From Bacteroidota bacterium (GTDB taxonomy: Bacteria; Bacteroidota; Bacteroidia; Chitinophagales; Chitinophagaceae): a stretch of DNA of 64,000 nt. Positions 15,528 through 24,752 of the stretch are shown here, in pieces (the first letter of the stretch is position 1; every line of letters begins with the position of its first letter). The stretch covers positions 248,001 through 312,000 of the forward strand of contig JAFDXN010000060.1 of NCBI GenBank assembly GCA_018267915.1. The letters run 5' to 3'. The notes below the pieces were generated by a model. That model searched no databases and was not told the DNA's origin. It was given only the letters and a program-made list of their open reading frames with translations. Made by a program: the position numbers and the translations under genes.

Positions 15528-16427
15528 ATGAAGTCAAGACCATTCATTTATATATCGCTGGTTGTGGATATATGCATTGCTGCATCCAAGTTTGTAGCTG
15601 CTGCATTCACAGGTAGTTCCTCTATGATATCCGAGGGCATCCACTCGGTTATAGACGCCATCAGCCAGCTGTTGCTGATATGGGGCATTCGTATCAGCCG
15701 CAAGCGCCCTGATGACCGTCGGCCCTTCGGCTATGGGCGCGAACTCTATTTCTGGTCGTTTATCGTGTCGCTGGTCATCTTTGTTATGGGTGGCTGTATC
15801 TCATTTTACGAGGGCTTGCTGCGGTTCAAAAAGCCGGAATTTAGCGGGAACCCTTATTGGAGCTACGGGATACTAAGTATCGCCTTCATTTTTACCGCTA
15901 TATCCATGGTGAGCGCCTTAAGGGCCTTCAACAAGCAGCGCCGCGATGGCGATGGCTTCTGGCATGCGGTGACGGAGAGCAAAGATCCCTCGGTCTTCAT
16001 CGTGCTGCTGGGCGACATCGGCGATATGGCCGGTCTCACAGTGGCCTTCTTCGGTGTATTCCTGGGCCGTTATTTCAAAGACCCGCATTACGACGGTGCC
16101 GCCTCTATGGTAATAGGCGCCATCCTCATTGCCATCTCTTACGTGCTGATACGGGAGAGTAAGAGCCTGCTGATGGGCGAGCCTACCAGCAGGAAGCTCA
16201 TCCGCAAGGTACTGGCCCTCGCCGAGGCCGATGAAGCAGTGGTAAAGATCAAAAAGCAGTACAATATTTACCTGGCCCCGGAAGAGATCGTGTTGCAGCT
16301 CAATACAGTTTTTAAACCCGGTTTAAAGACCGAAGAGATAACCGCAGCCGTCGAGCGCATCACCAAAAAGATACAGGAACAGTTCCCTCGCTTCAGGCAG
16401 ATATTCATAGAGCCGGTGCGCAGGTAG
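15528..16427 (+). CDS. Cation diffusion facilitator family transporter
   Basis: A 299-residue inner-membrane metal/proton antiporter of the CDF family. The ATG at 15528 (MKSRPFIYIS) is preferred over a TTG three codons earlier. Family marks are SSSMISEGIHSVIDAISQ in the second membrane segment, with the polar residues used for metal binding, and RRPFGYGRELYFWSF after it. About six membrane segments are followed by a cytoplasmic C-terminal domain of roughly 90 residues. Substrate (Zn, Fe, Mn or similar) cannot be assigned. It is divergently arranged from the SGNH gene with about 105 bases between them, room for two promoters. Confidence 0.9.
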   Translation: MKSRPFIYISLVVDICIAASKFVAAAFTGSSSMISEGIHSVIDAISQLLLIWGIRISRKRPDDRRPFGYGRELYFWSFIVSLVIFVMGGCISFYEGLLRFKKPEFSGNPYWSYGILSIAFIFTAISMVSALRAFNKQRRDGDGFWHAVTESKDPSVFIVLLGDIGDMAGLTVAFFGVFLGRYFKDPHYDGAASMVIGAILIAISYVLIRESKSLLMGEPTSRKLIRKVLALAEADEAVVKIKKQYNIYLAPEEIVLQLNTVFKPGLKTEEITAAVERITKKIQEQFPRFRQIFIEPVRR

Positions 16428-16496
16428 CCTGTCGCAGCGCTGGCACAATTATTTAAATATTAAGCCAAACATTGCTAACCTTTAAATTACATACTT

Positions 16497-16676
16497 ATGG
16501 ACGACAAGAGCAAACGCGGTCCGCAGGACAGGAGCCGGATCAATGTGAATGAAGATTATGAACTGCGTTATTGGTGCGGCGGTTTCAACGTGTCAGAAGA
16601 AGAGCTTAAAAAAGCTGTTGCCAAAGCCGGTCCTTCTGTTGAAGCTGTGGAAAGGCAGCTGAAAAGCGGCCGCTAA
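16497..16676 (+). CDS. DUF3606-family small protein
   Basis: A 59-residue basic/acidic small protein (starts MDDKSKRGPQDRSRIN, ends RQLKSGR). It has the DUF3606 pattern: a DRSRINVNEDYELRYW stretch, then a helical part with VSEEELKKAVAKAG. Function is unknown. DUF3606 proteins are widespread short cytoplasmic proteins in Bacteroidota and Proteobacteria. It is followed directly by a strong terminator. Start and stop are unambiguous although the gene is short. Confidence 0.8.
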   Translation: MDDKSKRGPQDRSRINVNEDYELRYWCGGFNVSEEELKKAVAKAGPSVEAVERQLKSGR

Positions 16677-16687
16677 ACCGATCTCAG

Positions 16688-16713
16688 AAATGGCCCGCGA
16701 CGCGGGCCATTTT
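16688..16713 (+). terminator. Intrinsic terminator after the DUF3606 gene
   Basis: AATGGCCCGC and GCGGGCCATT form a long perfect stem around a three-base loop, followed by TTT. It is 12 bases past the stop codon. Confidence 0.8.
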
Positions 16714-16811
16714 AAATGCCTGCTGTAAGGTGACTCCCGTCAATACACGCATTGACGATCGTCATTCCTGTTCCATTATTCCTGCATTAGCTTCATGCAA
16801 AATCTAGAGCA

Positions 16812-17096
16812 ATGAGAAACGATCATGAACTGCAGCAGGCTATAGTTAGCGAACTGGAGCGTATACCCCACTACGCAGCATCGAGAGTAGATGTAACGGT
16901 GCACAGGGGAGTGGCGGCACTGCGGGGCTACGTTAAGAACTTCAGCGACAAAGTAGAGGCCGTGGAGACAGCCAAATTGGTGAATGGTATCCGCTCGGTG
17001 AGTGATGATATTGAAGTAGACCCCGGCGGTAAGGCCGGCAGCCACGATACAGCTTACGACCTGGGTGGCGGCAGCGATGGCGGGGCGAGCGAATAG
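16812..17096 (+). CDS. BON-domain protein with GSDGGASE tail
   Basis: A 94-residue protein with a BON-like fold: helix DHELQQAIVSELERIP, strand VDVTVHRGVAALRGYV, helix DKVEAVETAKLVNGI, strand SVSDDIEV. BON domains usually bind phospholipid or envelope ligands. No signal peptide is visible. The acidic, glycine-rich C-terminus ends GSDGGASE. The same ending occurs in the paralogue at 48320-48622, which also shares the BON part, so the tail is a conserved feature and not random. Function unknown. Confidence 0.8.
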   Translation: MRNDHELQQAIVSELERIPHYAASRVDVTVHRGVAALRGYVKNFSDKVEAVETAKLVNGIRSVSDDIEVDPGGKAGSHDTAYDLGGGSDGGASE

Positions 17097-17190
17097 CCTT
17101 CATTTCTATTCTGTACCTTGTCTCGGGCGCATTGGATAACCGCAACGCGCTGCCTTCCCGTCCTCATTTCCACCATTCAGAAAAATATCG

Positions 17191-17198
17191 TATATTTG
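17191..17198 (+). promoter_or_regulatory. Bacteroidota -7 box upstream of the RhlE-like gene
   Basis: TATATTTG matches the TAnnTTTG -7 consensus of Bacteroidota housekeeping promoters. The matching -33 element is weak. If it is used, the mRNA has an untranslated leader of about 145 bases, which is common for cold-inducible DEAD-box helicase genes. Confidence 0.5.
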
Positions 17199-17351
17199 CA
17201 GCGACATTGGCTTTTGCCACCGCATTTCTGAATTTGCATTCTTCTCAGTTTCGCTTTTACAGCAGCCAAAATTTTTAACCATTAAGATATAGCATTCAAA
17301 TATTTGCCGGGCATTTTATTGTCCGCAGCTCTATCAAAACCATTTTAAACA

Positions 17352-18809
17352 ATGACATTTAAGGAACTTAACATCATAGCTCCCATATTGCAGGCCCTGG
17401 AGGCACAGCAATATACCCACCCCACACCTATACAGCAGCAGGCCATACCGCACATAGCCGCTGGCCGCGATCTGTTGGGCTGCGCACAAACCGGCACCGG
17501 CAAAACGGCAGCCTTTGCCATACCCATATTGCAACTGCTCAACAGCAGGCCTGCCAAGGCCCCTAATGCCATCCGCACCCTCATACTCACCCCAACGCGC
17601 GAACTTGCCCTCCAGATCGATGAGAGCTTTGCAGCCTATGGCAGCAAGCTCCGCATCAGGCATACAGCCATCTTTGGTGGCGTGCCGCAAGGCAGGCAGG
17701 TGGAGACACTGAAGCGCGGCGTGGATGTGCTCATAGCCACCCCCGGTCGCCTGCTCGACCTGATGGGGCAGCGTTTCATCAACATCGGCAATATCGAGAT
17801 CTTCGTGCTCGACGAGGCCGATCGCATGCTGGACATGGGCTTCGTGCACGATGTAAAAAAAGTAGTGGCCAAACTGCCTGCAAAGCGGCAAACACTCTTC
17901 TTCTCGGCCACTATGCCACCCGAGATACAAGCCCTGGCCAATACCATCCTCGTCGATCCTGCAGAGGTGAAGGTGACGCCCGTATCCTCCACCGCAAAGA
18001 CGGTGCAGCAGTCGCTCTACTTTGTGGATAAGAAGCAGAAGAAGGACCTCCTTATTCATATACTCCGCGACCCGGCCATATCCCGTTCCCTGGTGTTCAC
18101 GCGCACCAAGCATGGCGCGGATAAGCTGGTGAAAGACCTGCATAAGAGCGGCATCAACGCGGCAGCCATACACGGCAACAAGTCGCAGTCGGCAAGGCAG
18201 CGTGCCCTAAGTGATTTTAAGAACAGCAGCATACGCGTACTTGTGGCTACTGATATTGCCGCCCGCGGCATCGATATCGATGAGTTGCCTTATGTGATCA
18301 ACTACGAGTTGCCCGAAGTGCCCGAAACCTATGTGCACCGTATTGGCCGCACAGGCAGGGCCGGCGCCAGCGGCATCGCCATATCTTTTTGCGATGCCGA
18401 AGAGATGGCCGACCTGCGTGGCATACAGAAGCTGATAGGCTTTAATGTGCCTGTGGTGAGCGAGCATCCATTTTTGCCGACGCATGCCACCACCGAAAAG
18501 CAAAAGACCGGCAATGCCATTCAGCACATCCACGGGCGGCAACATACGCCGCAAAGGCAAGGGCAGAAAAACAACACTGAAGGCAGAAAGCAAAGCCCCA
18601 ACCAGGTGAAGCCACAAAGGCCGCAGCAACACCAGGAAAGGCCCGCCCGGCATGGTGCCGACCGCAGGGAGCAACACAACAGGCCGAAAAGACAGGGAGA
18701 AACGCGCGGCGCCGAAGGGAAAAAGCAAACATCCAACAACGTGCAGGTGCAAAGACCGCAGCAACAGCGGGAAACATCATCCGGGAATGATGCGGATCTA
18801 AGCTGGTAG
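17352..18809 (+). CDS. DEAD-box RNA helicase, RhlE type
   Basis: A 485-residue ATP-dependent RNA helicase. Motifs in order: Q-motif region THPTPIQQQAIP, AQTGTGKT (45-52), PTRELALQ, TPGRLLD, VLDEADRMLDMGF with DEAD at about 154-157, FFSATMP, and, in the second RecA domain, ATDIAARGIDIDEL and HRIGRTGRAG. From about residue 385 onward there is a basic, glutamine/histidine/proline-rich tail with HGRQHTPQRQGQK-type repeats, typical of RhlE and used for RNA binding. Likely roles are ribosome assembly or RNA turnover, mostly at low temperature. A long leader and -7 box precede it. Confidence 0.95.
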   Translation: MTFKELNIIAPILQALEAQQYTHPTPIQQQAIPHIAAGRDLLGCAQTGTGKTAAFAIPILQLLNSRPAKAPNAIRTLILTPTRELALQIDESFAAYGSKLRIRHTAIFGGVPQGRQVETLKRGVDVLIATPGRLLDLMGQRFINIGNIEIFVLDEADRMLDMGFVHDVKKVVAKLPAKRQTLFFSATMPPEIQALANTILVDPAEVKVTPVSSTAKTVQQSLYFVDKKQKKDLLIHILRDPAISRSLVFTRTKHGADKLVKDLHKSGINAAAIHGNKSQSARQRALSDFKNSSIRVLVATDIAARGIDIDELPYVINYELPEVPETYVHRIGRTGRAGASGIAISFCDAEEMADLRGIQKLIGFNVPVVSEHPFLPTHATTEKQKTGNAIQHIHGRQHTPQRQGQKNNTEGRKQSPNQVKPQRPQQHQERPARHGADRREQHNRPKRQGETRGAEGKKQTSNNVQVQRPQQQRETSSGNDADLSW

Positions 18810-18951
18810 CCGTCGGCTAACCGGATAAAGGGTTTCGCATGCGCTAAAGCGCCTTTTACTAACCCGATGGTCCAGCATCCCGGCATTTGAACTAATCTTG
18901 CAGGAGGTGGAAATATGATGACCATACTCCCCCGAAAGCTAACCCAAAATC

Positions 18952-18974
18952 AGCCGCAGCAATGCGGCTTTTTT
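18952..18974 (+). terminator. Intrinsic terminator after the RhlE-like gene
   Basis: AGCCGCA-GCAA-TGCGGCT followed by six Ts. It separates the helicase gene from the convergent small gene at 18973. Confidence 0.8.
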
Positions 18975-19287
18975 ATAGTTCTACTGCCATCATACGCATC
19001 TTTTCTTTAGCCATCACCATGGCATACACCTTGTCAATGAACAGTGATGTATCGAGCGTGCGGATGATGTTGGTTTCGCTGAAGAGGCGCTCATAACTGC
19101 GGTCGGTATACATGAGCCTGATGTTGAACTTGCGCTGCAGCCAGAACGGCAGTACCGTCATGCCGGGATTTACCGTGCAGGTAATAGTGTGCAGGTCGTC
19201 GTTGGCGTCGATGGTGTAAGCGATGGTGATGTTAAGCTCCTGGCCGGTGCTGTTTAACGTATAAGGTACGATGATTACCTTTTGCAT
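18973..19287 (-). CDS. Hypothetical protein, about 104 residues
   Basis: The likely start is the ATG at 19287 (MQKVIIVPYTLNSTGQELN); an in-frame Met at 19320 is possible. The N-terminal half is strand-rich (VIIVPYTLN, LNITIAYTIDANDDLHTITCTV) and the C-terminal half is helical (DTSLFIDKVYAMVMAKEKMRMM). No signal peptide, no known motif. It is convergent with the helicase gene. I do not recognise the family. Confidence 0.55.
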   Translation of the reverse strand: MQKVIIVPYTLNSTGQELNITIAYTIDANDDLHTITCTVNPGMTVLPFWLQRKFNIRLMYTDRSYERLFSETNIIRTLDTSLFIDKVYAMVMAKEKMRMMAVEL

Positions 19288-19484
19288 GTACTGAGGTTTT
19301 GAACGGTTAAGAAACGTCAAAAAGCGGTTAGCTGCAGGCTGAAGAGAAGGATGCTACGATGCAGATCAGTATTGCAAAAAAAGAGCCTTTGATTTAATTA
19401 AAGGTAAGCTTATTGCAGCATACTGCCGCGTTTATTTTGCAGGCAACAGATCTTACTGATTTTAGCGCAGGGCGGCGTGCATTT

Positions 19485-21137
19485 TTACCGTATCATCAGC
19501 TTTTGGTACACTACGCGCGTCGTGCTCCGTAATTGAACCAGGTATATACCGGCAGCCAGGTCGTGTATATCGCACTGCAGCTTCATATTTCCACTGTTAT
19601 GGCCGGTGAAGCTTAGCTGCTTTACGGACCTGCCCGCCAGGTCGGTCACTTCTATACCCCGCACCTCTTCACCTCCTAAGTTGCATTCTATTGTCACATA
19701 GCCGGTGGCGGGATTAGGATATATTTTTAGCAGCGCATCGTCTTGCAGTAGTTCCTGTGTTGCCAGCTTAGCCGACACTCTATACAGCTCAAACCCTGTA
19801 CTGGTAGTATCATATTCCATACCGAAAAAGATACTGGTATCAACCACGGCAATAAGCGAAGGTATCTCTGCACACAGGTTATAGTTCCTGGCCGTAGCAT
19901 TCGGGTAGCCGATGTAGTGCGTGCCGCCTGCCGTGCCGTCGCTGATCCATAAGTTGATGCGCCCCGTCGCGCTGTCCCAGGCTTTGAAGAAAAGCGTGTT
20001 GCCGGAAACTTTAAAGCCGCCGGGTAGCTTGCAGCTATTTACCATGCCCGGTGCAGAAAGGTCTTTCAGCACTGCTGTGCCGGCAGTAGTGCCGTCGCTC
20101 TGCCAGATCTCATTGGCATACAGTCCCGTGCCTTGTTTACCTATACTGCCGAAGTAGAGCTTGTTGTTGTATGCAGTGAAGCCCCTGCCGACCATGCTGT
20201 CTTTCAGCAGTTGGGTGCCGCCCGCTGTGCCGTCCGACTGCCATAGCGCGCTGTGCCCTACAAAATTTACATTATAGGTAGTGCCGTTGAAGTACACCTT
20301 CCCGTTCACCTGTGCTATGTCGGTCGAGCTTTCGAGGTTGTTATTCAGTACCAGGGTGCCTGCTGCGCTGCCGTCTGTTACGCAGAACCTGACCTGTGGC
20401 GGGTGATTCAGCGAGATGCTCATGCGCTCTGAGAAATATACCTTATTGCCAAAAGCCGAAAAGCCATCGATCGACGAGGTGTCGCCCATGGTGCCGTCCA
20501 GGTCGGCCAGCATGTGGGTGCCAGCAGCTGTGCCGTCGCTCACCCAGGGCTCCTCGCCCAGTGCACCGTCGTTGCCTGCAAAGATCACCTTGCCCGCTAT
20601 GGTCGCGATATTGTCCGCCGCACCATCGGCGCCGGCCGCAGTGTTAACGTCTTTTACCATTTGTGTGCCTGCGGCTGTGCCATCGCTCACCCAGAGCTCG
20701 CTGCCGTGCACGCTGTCGTCGGCCACGAAGTAGAGCTTGTTGTTCATCGTCACTATGTTGCCGTACATGCTGCTGAAGGCTCCCGGGTAGATATCCTTTA
20801 CCATCTGCGTGCCGGGTGTGGTGCCGTCCGTCACCCAGAGTTCCTTGCCATGCACTGTATCTGCGGCTATAAAGTAGGCTTTGCCATTGCATATGGCGAA
20901 GCTCTTCGGCTCTATATAGTTCGGGAAGGCCTTCACCAGTTGTGTTCCCGCAGGGCTGCCGTCGCTTATCCATAGCTGGGCGGGATAAGCCGAGAAAAGC
21001 AGTTGGTGGTTGTAAACGATATACTCGCCGAAGCTGGAATTGGAGTTGCCGGCTGTGATGTTAGCAATAAGCTGTGGCACCTGGCAAAAGCCGGTGAGCG
21101 AAAATAATACTGCGATGATGAGCAATGCTGACCTCAT
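19485..21137 (-). CDS. ELWxxDGT-repeat secreted protein with T9SS sorting domain
   Basis: A 550-residue exported protein. A signal peptide (MRSALLIIAVLFSLTGFCQ) is followed by about nine copies of a roughly 45-residue repeat centred on the pattern ELWVSDGTAAGTQMVKD/YFVADDSVHG, the ELWxxDGT repeat of surface proteins, probably forming a beta-propeller-like or solenoid fold. The final 80 residues (LLKIYPNPATGYVTIE ... IHDLAAGIYLVQL) are a type A T9SS sorting domain. Probably cell-surface or secreted; ligand unknown. Some copies are variant (AIWQSDGT, ELWQSDGT-like). Confidence 0.88.
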   Translation of the reverse strand: MRSALLIIAVLFSLTGFCQVPQLIANITAGNSNSSFGEYIVYNHQLLFSAYPAQLWISDGSPAGTQLVKAFPNYIEPKSFAICNGKAYFIAADTVHGKELWVTDGTTPGTQMVKDIYPGAFSSMYGNIVTMNNKLYFVADDSVHGSELWVSDGTAAGTQMVKDVNTAAGADGAADNIATIAGKVIFAGNDGALGEEPWVSDGTAAGTHMLADLDGTMGDTSSIDGFSAFGNKVYFSERMSISLNHPPQVRFCVTDGSAAGTLVLNNNLESSTDIAQVNGKVYFNGTTYNVNFVGHSALWQSDGTAGGTQLLKDSMVGRGFTAYNNKLYFGSIGKQGTGLYANEIWQSDGTTAGTAVLKDLSAPGMVNSCKLPGGFKVSGNTLFFKAWDSATGRINLWISDGTAGGTHYIGYPNATARNYNLCAEIPSLIAVVDTSIFFGMEYDTTSTGFELYRVSAKLATQELLQDDALLKIYPNPATGYVTIECNLGGEEVRGIEVTDLAGRSVKQLSFTGHNSGNMKLQCDIHDLAAGIYLVQLRSTTRVVYQKLMIR

Positions 21138-21262
21138 GTAATGGGAATTTGTCTGGTTATAATGACGTAAACATAGGTTATTCTGTTAGTATGACCGGCT
21201 ATTTTCTCATTTGGTATTTGTCGCGCAGGCCAAGGTGCTTTTTCCTGCGAAAGTCGAGCGCG

Positions 21263-22168
21263 TTAATGCGTTATCAATATTTGCTTCATTGCATATTTTT
21301 CGTGGGTGCTGTAACGCAGTATGTATGGGCCGGGAGGCACGGATAAACTGATATCACATTTTGGACCGGACCCCTGTTGCCGAAAGACCCGTGTACCCGT
21401 AATGCTGCACACTTCGATCACATAATCATTGACTGGGGCGCTGCTGACAATACTAAATGTGCCGCCCGATGGGTTTGGAAAAACATTGATCAAATCATCG
21501 TTGCGCAGCTCGGGCACATGATCGCCAATGCCTGAATCGACTACTGCGATATTATCGATCATCCAGCCATCATGGGGAGCAACGACGCTGCCCGAGCGAA
21601 AGGTGAAACGGAACAATATGCTGTCGGCAGTAAAGTTGCTTGGGAAGGTATCGTTGGGTGGATAGCGGGATAATATCCAGTCCTTCATTCGAAGCTCCAC
21701 GTAGGTCCAGGTATGGGCAGATGTATCGAGCCGGGGCTTGGGCGATATCCACTGAATATGGTAAACAGAATCCTCGGCCAGCATATCCACCCAATGAACG
21801 CCGCGGTCGCCCGACATTTCCAGTTTGCCCGATGCCAGGGCAGCCACATCGAGCTTGTAATAAAACTGCAGGCGCATCACCAGCACCCCCAGCAAGAAGT
21901 CGCGGGCATGGTAAAATGTAAAAGAACATGTGTCGTGCGATGGGTAGGTATTTACTGTATCGGTAAGGATAGCATTGGGTTGCGTATAGGCAGCATCGAA
22001 AACAGCTTTTTGCGGACGCCCCACCTGCCATAGGTTGCCGGGGTTGCTTGTGTCGATAAGGTAACCGTTCATAAAGTCGTTAGTGGCATGGGTATCGAAA
22101 TCGAAGGCCCACTGCGCTTGTGCGGTACATGAAAACAAAAGGAGCAGGATGGCGGCGAGTTTTTTCAT
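21263..22168 (-). CDS. Secreted T9SS cargo protein, paralogue of the 49670 gene
   Basis: A 301-residue protein from the ATG at 22168 (MKKLAAILLLLFSCTAQAQ), a good signal peptide; 21 upstream in-frame residues are not signal-like and are left out. The body shares clear blocks with the protein at 49670-50569: NLWQVGRPQKAVFDAAY versus NKWQIGRPQKSIFDSAY, then DTVNTYPSHDT, FYYKLD, SGDRGVHW and DGWMIDNIAV. This looks like an extracellular lectin/MAM-type beta-sandwich. The C-terminus is a T9SS sorting domain (VFPNPSGGTFSI). Function unknown. Confidence 0.8.
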   Translation of the reverse strand: MKKLAAILLLLFSCTAQAQWAFDFDTHATNDFMNGYLIDTSNPGNLWQVGRPQKAVFDAAYTQPNAILTDTVNTYPSHDTCSFTFYHARDFLLGVLVMRLQFYYKLDVAALASGKLEMSGDRGVHWVDMLAEDSVYHIQWISPKPRLDTSAHTWTYVELRMKDWILSRYPPNDTFPSNFTADSILFRFTFRSGSVVAPHDGWMIDNIAVVDSGIGDHVPELRNDDLINVFPNPSGGTFSIVSSAPVNDYVIEVCSITGTRVFRQQGSGPKCDISLSVPPGPYILRYSTHEKYAMKQILITH

Positions 22169-22290
22169 AAGAGCGGTTTTGAGTATAGACGGGCGTTTGG
22201 GGCTTTGTGTTGGAAGACTGGTGTTTCGCAAATCTGGAGATTGGCTACCTATCCGACGTAGTCGGAGACTACGCCGGGCGGGGGAGTAAT

Positions 22291-24618
22291 TTATTTCGGC
22301 TGAATAGTATTCACTATAACATTATCAATTTTGGAAAATAAGTCGGGTCTAATTGCATTTTTCTCCACAATATTTTGCATATTTTCAATAAAAATATTGT
22401 AAACGGTATCTACAACTTTGTTGTTTTCAAAAATTCTAACTAAATCGTTTGTATTATACTTATTCTCGGGATTGGAATAGTGATATTTTAATTGGAAAAG
22501 CACATCAACAAGTGGCGATGTTTCCTCTGTTATTTCAGTTTCAGAAATTTCGACACTAGGTTTTTGAATGTTCTCTAAGGCTATTAATTTCTGCGCTAAC
22601 TTAATATCGCTTAGATCCTCCTTGTTAAAGAGCGATGACATTAAATCAATGAAACTGATGGTCTTTGAATAATGATTAAAACTCGACTCAGCAATCGAAA
22701 CGATATTCTGGTTAATTGCTGTGGGATTAAGTTTAAAATTCATTAGTGACAGTTTGTCGGCATATTTTGAGGGAGAATATATATACCAGTAGCAAAGGTT
22801 CTTGAATTTCTCTAATATTCTTTTACGAAAGCTGTAAAAGACATTATCCCATGTAATCAGAAATGCCTCATTAACAAAGCCGCTTTCGTCTGAATGATTT
22901 CTGCAATCGCTGAGATACATTATTGTCCTTACATCATTGTCCCTCGCATAGTATGATCTCGTCTTATCTAATTCTGATAATAGAATTTCATACTCCTTTT
23001 TGACAGCATGGTAGTTGTCATATAAAGGGTGATGGATTACGTTGATGTTTAAGAAGCTAAATATTTCTTCTAGTTGGTGGCTAACAGTTGTAATAAAGTT
23101 TTTATCACTAGGTTGAGGAGGTTCCAGACCCAGTAGGTCCTGTATGAAATCTTTAATTGAAAGATCCTTATCGTATTGGTTGTTTTGGAGCAAAAATTGA
23201 TAATAGTTGAAAAAAATATTCCTTGACGAAACAGTGAATTTATCGAAAAATGACAGAGAGAAAAATCGCTCCAATTTAAGTGCATCAAGAAGGTGGCTTG
23301 CCACTTCCTCAATATAGTCTCTTGTAGTATTCAATTTAACCCGGTTACTATATTCTTTTACAGTTTCGTAAAGTTGTTTGACGCTTTGGTACGCAAGATC
23401 CCCATATTCAGATGTTTTGTATTGTAAGCAAATCAACCGCAAAAGTACCTGGGTGTCTAAAACGATTTTTTGGGTCTTACTATTTATATAAGCATCTAGC
23501 TTATCTGAATGATATAATTTCGTAAATAATATTGAAGCACTTATTTTGTTTAAAAAGTCATTATTAGAACAGATTGCTAATAATTGTTTGGCAAGTTGCG
23601 TGGAAATAGTTTCATCGTTAATCGTTTGATCTAAATACTTGGTTAAGTCCGAAAAAATCTTTCGGATTGACATGGAAAATTGATTGTGGGATGTTGTAAG
23701 TTCTTCGAAATCCGTATTGTAATTTTCTTGGAAGGAGGAATATAAATATTCAACAATCTGGGTGCACTGGCCTTTCAAGCCGTAGCTCTCAAGTACTTTT
23801 TCCATTTCATCTTTTAGTAACGCTTCTTGTGAGCCAACAATATGCATAATGTCTCCTATTTCTCTTGATTTATCGTCAGAAAGCACAATGCCGCCGTTTT
23901 TTTCAGAGTTGCGTATTAAACCTTTAACTCTAAGCCTACTTATTTGGCCGCGTATAATATTTTCAACATTTTCCTTTGATAGCTGCTGGACTTTTATTGC
24001 GTCAATTAATTGTTGTTCGGATATACTGGGATTTTCATACAAATGACAGAAGATAAGGGAATGAATGAAGTGCATCTTTAATTCGCCTGTATCTTTTCCT
24101 ACAGCCAATAGATCAAATAAGACTTTTGTTTGTTTATCAATGACTAGGAGGTCATCACCCTTTAGTTCGTATATTTTGTATATCGTGTCTTTTATACTTG
24201 GAAATTCATCTGATAACTCTGCTAAATCGTTCTGATCGTAAAAATCTAATTGAATATCGTATTGAACTCTTGCTATCCTTTTATACTCTCTTTTAGTCGA
24301 GCTACTTAGAGCGCTAGTTGTATAAAATTCAAGCGAGCTTTGATAATCATAATTTGCAACGTTTTGTTGCGCCTTAACTAAGTCACCTTTGATTTTTTTG
24401 TCCAGTCCGGTCTTCTGAACTGTAATTTGAATGTTTTTCCGAATTTCCTTTTTTTCTAGATATATCTCTAAATCAATTCCACCGTCATACGGACCATTTA
24501 CTATTCGTACATCCTTTGCTTGATAGTACTCTTTGTTAAATGTTTTTACGAGCGTATTAAAATTATCCTCACTCAAGTGGCTAATTAATCCAGCGATTTC
24601 AGTTTTCAGGTATGCCAT
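22291..24618 (-). CDS. Large protein with restriction-endonuclease-like N-terminus and PIN-like nuclease domain
   Basis: A 775-residue protein from the ATG at 24618 (MAYLKTEIAGLISHL); 25 upstream in-frame residues look spurious. The N-terminal 130 residues resemble Mrr-type restriction folds: YDGGIDLEIYL with D49, then KNIQITVQKT (Q64, Q68, K69). The usual (E/Q)xK spacing is not exact, so activity is uncertain. Residues 177-255 look like a winged helix. From 383 there is a PIN-like pattern: KIVLDTQVLLRL (D388), TTRDYIEEVASHL (E437/E438), RDNDVRTIMYL (D560/D562) and a final FLITWDNVFYSF (D591). The gene is strikingly AT-rich against its neighbours, which suggests recent transfer. It stands alone. 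A defence role is inferred. Confidence 0.7.
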   Translation of the reverse strand: MAYLKTEIAGLISHLSEDNFNTLVKTFNKEYYQAKDVRIVNGPYDGGIDLEIYLEKKEIRKNIQITVQKTGLDKKIKGDLVKAQQNVANYDYQSSLEFYTTSALSSSTKREYKRIARVQYDIQLDFYDQNDLAELSDEFPSIKDTIYKIYELKGDDLLVIDKQTKVLFDLLAVGKDTGELKMHFIHSLIFCHLYENPSISEQQLIDAIKVQQLSKENVENIIRGQISRLRVKGLIRNSEKNGGIVLSDDKSREIGDIMHIVGSQEALLKDEMEKVLESYGLKGQCTQIVEYLYSSFQENYNTDFEELTTSHNQFSMSIRKIFSDLTKYLDQTINDETISTQLAKQLLAICSNNDFLNKISASILFTKLYHSDKLDAYINSKTQKIVLDTQVLLRLICLQYKTSEYGDLAYQSVKQLYETVKEYSNRVKLNTTRDYIEEVASHLLDALKLERFFSLSFFDKFTVSSRNIFFNYYQFLLQNNQYDKDLSIKDFIQDLLGLEPPQPSDKNFITTVSHQLEEIFSFLNINVIHHPLYDNYHAVKKEYEILLSELDKTRSYYARDNDVRTIMYLSDCRNHSDESGFVNEAFLITWDNVFYSFRKRILEKFKNLCYWYIYSPSKYADKLSLMNFKLNPTAINQNIVSIAESSFNHYSKTISFIDLMSSLFNKEDLSDIKLAQKLIALENIQKPSVEISETEITEETSPLVDVLFQLKYHYSNPENKYNTNDLVRIFENNKVVDTVYNIFIENMQNIVEKNAIRPDLFSKIDNVIVNTIQPK

Positions 24619-24752
24619 AATGTTGTGTTCCTGCAGCGAATTTATCACTCGGCATCGTATCTTTCTTAATATTTTGAGATAAATTATCCACATAATTCAA
24701 AACTTGTTTATGCCTTATTTTTGCTGATAGGCATCACAAAAAATCAACATCA

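Noticed and set aside
17334..18173. 279-codon minus-strand frame opposite the RhlE-like gene
   Set aside because: Antisense shadow; the plus strand carries all DEAD-box motifs.
18915..19010. 31-codon ORF preceded by AGGAGGTGG (strong Shine-Dalgarno)
   Set aside because: It runs straight through the terminator hairpin, overlaps the next gene, and strong SD sites are not the rule in Bacteroidota.
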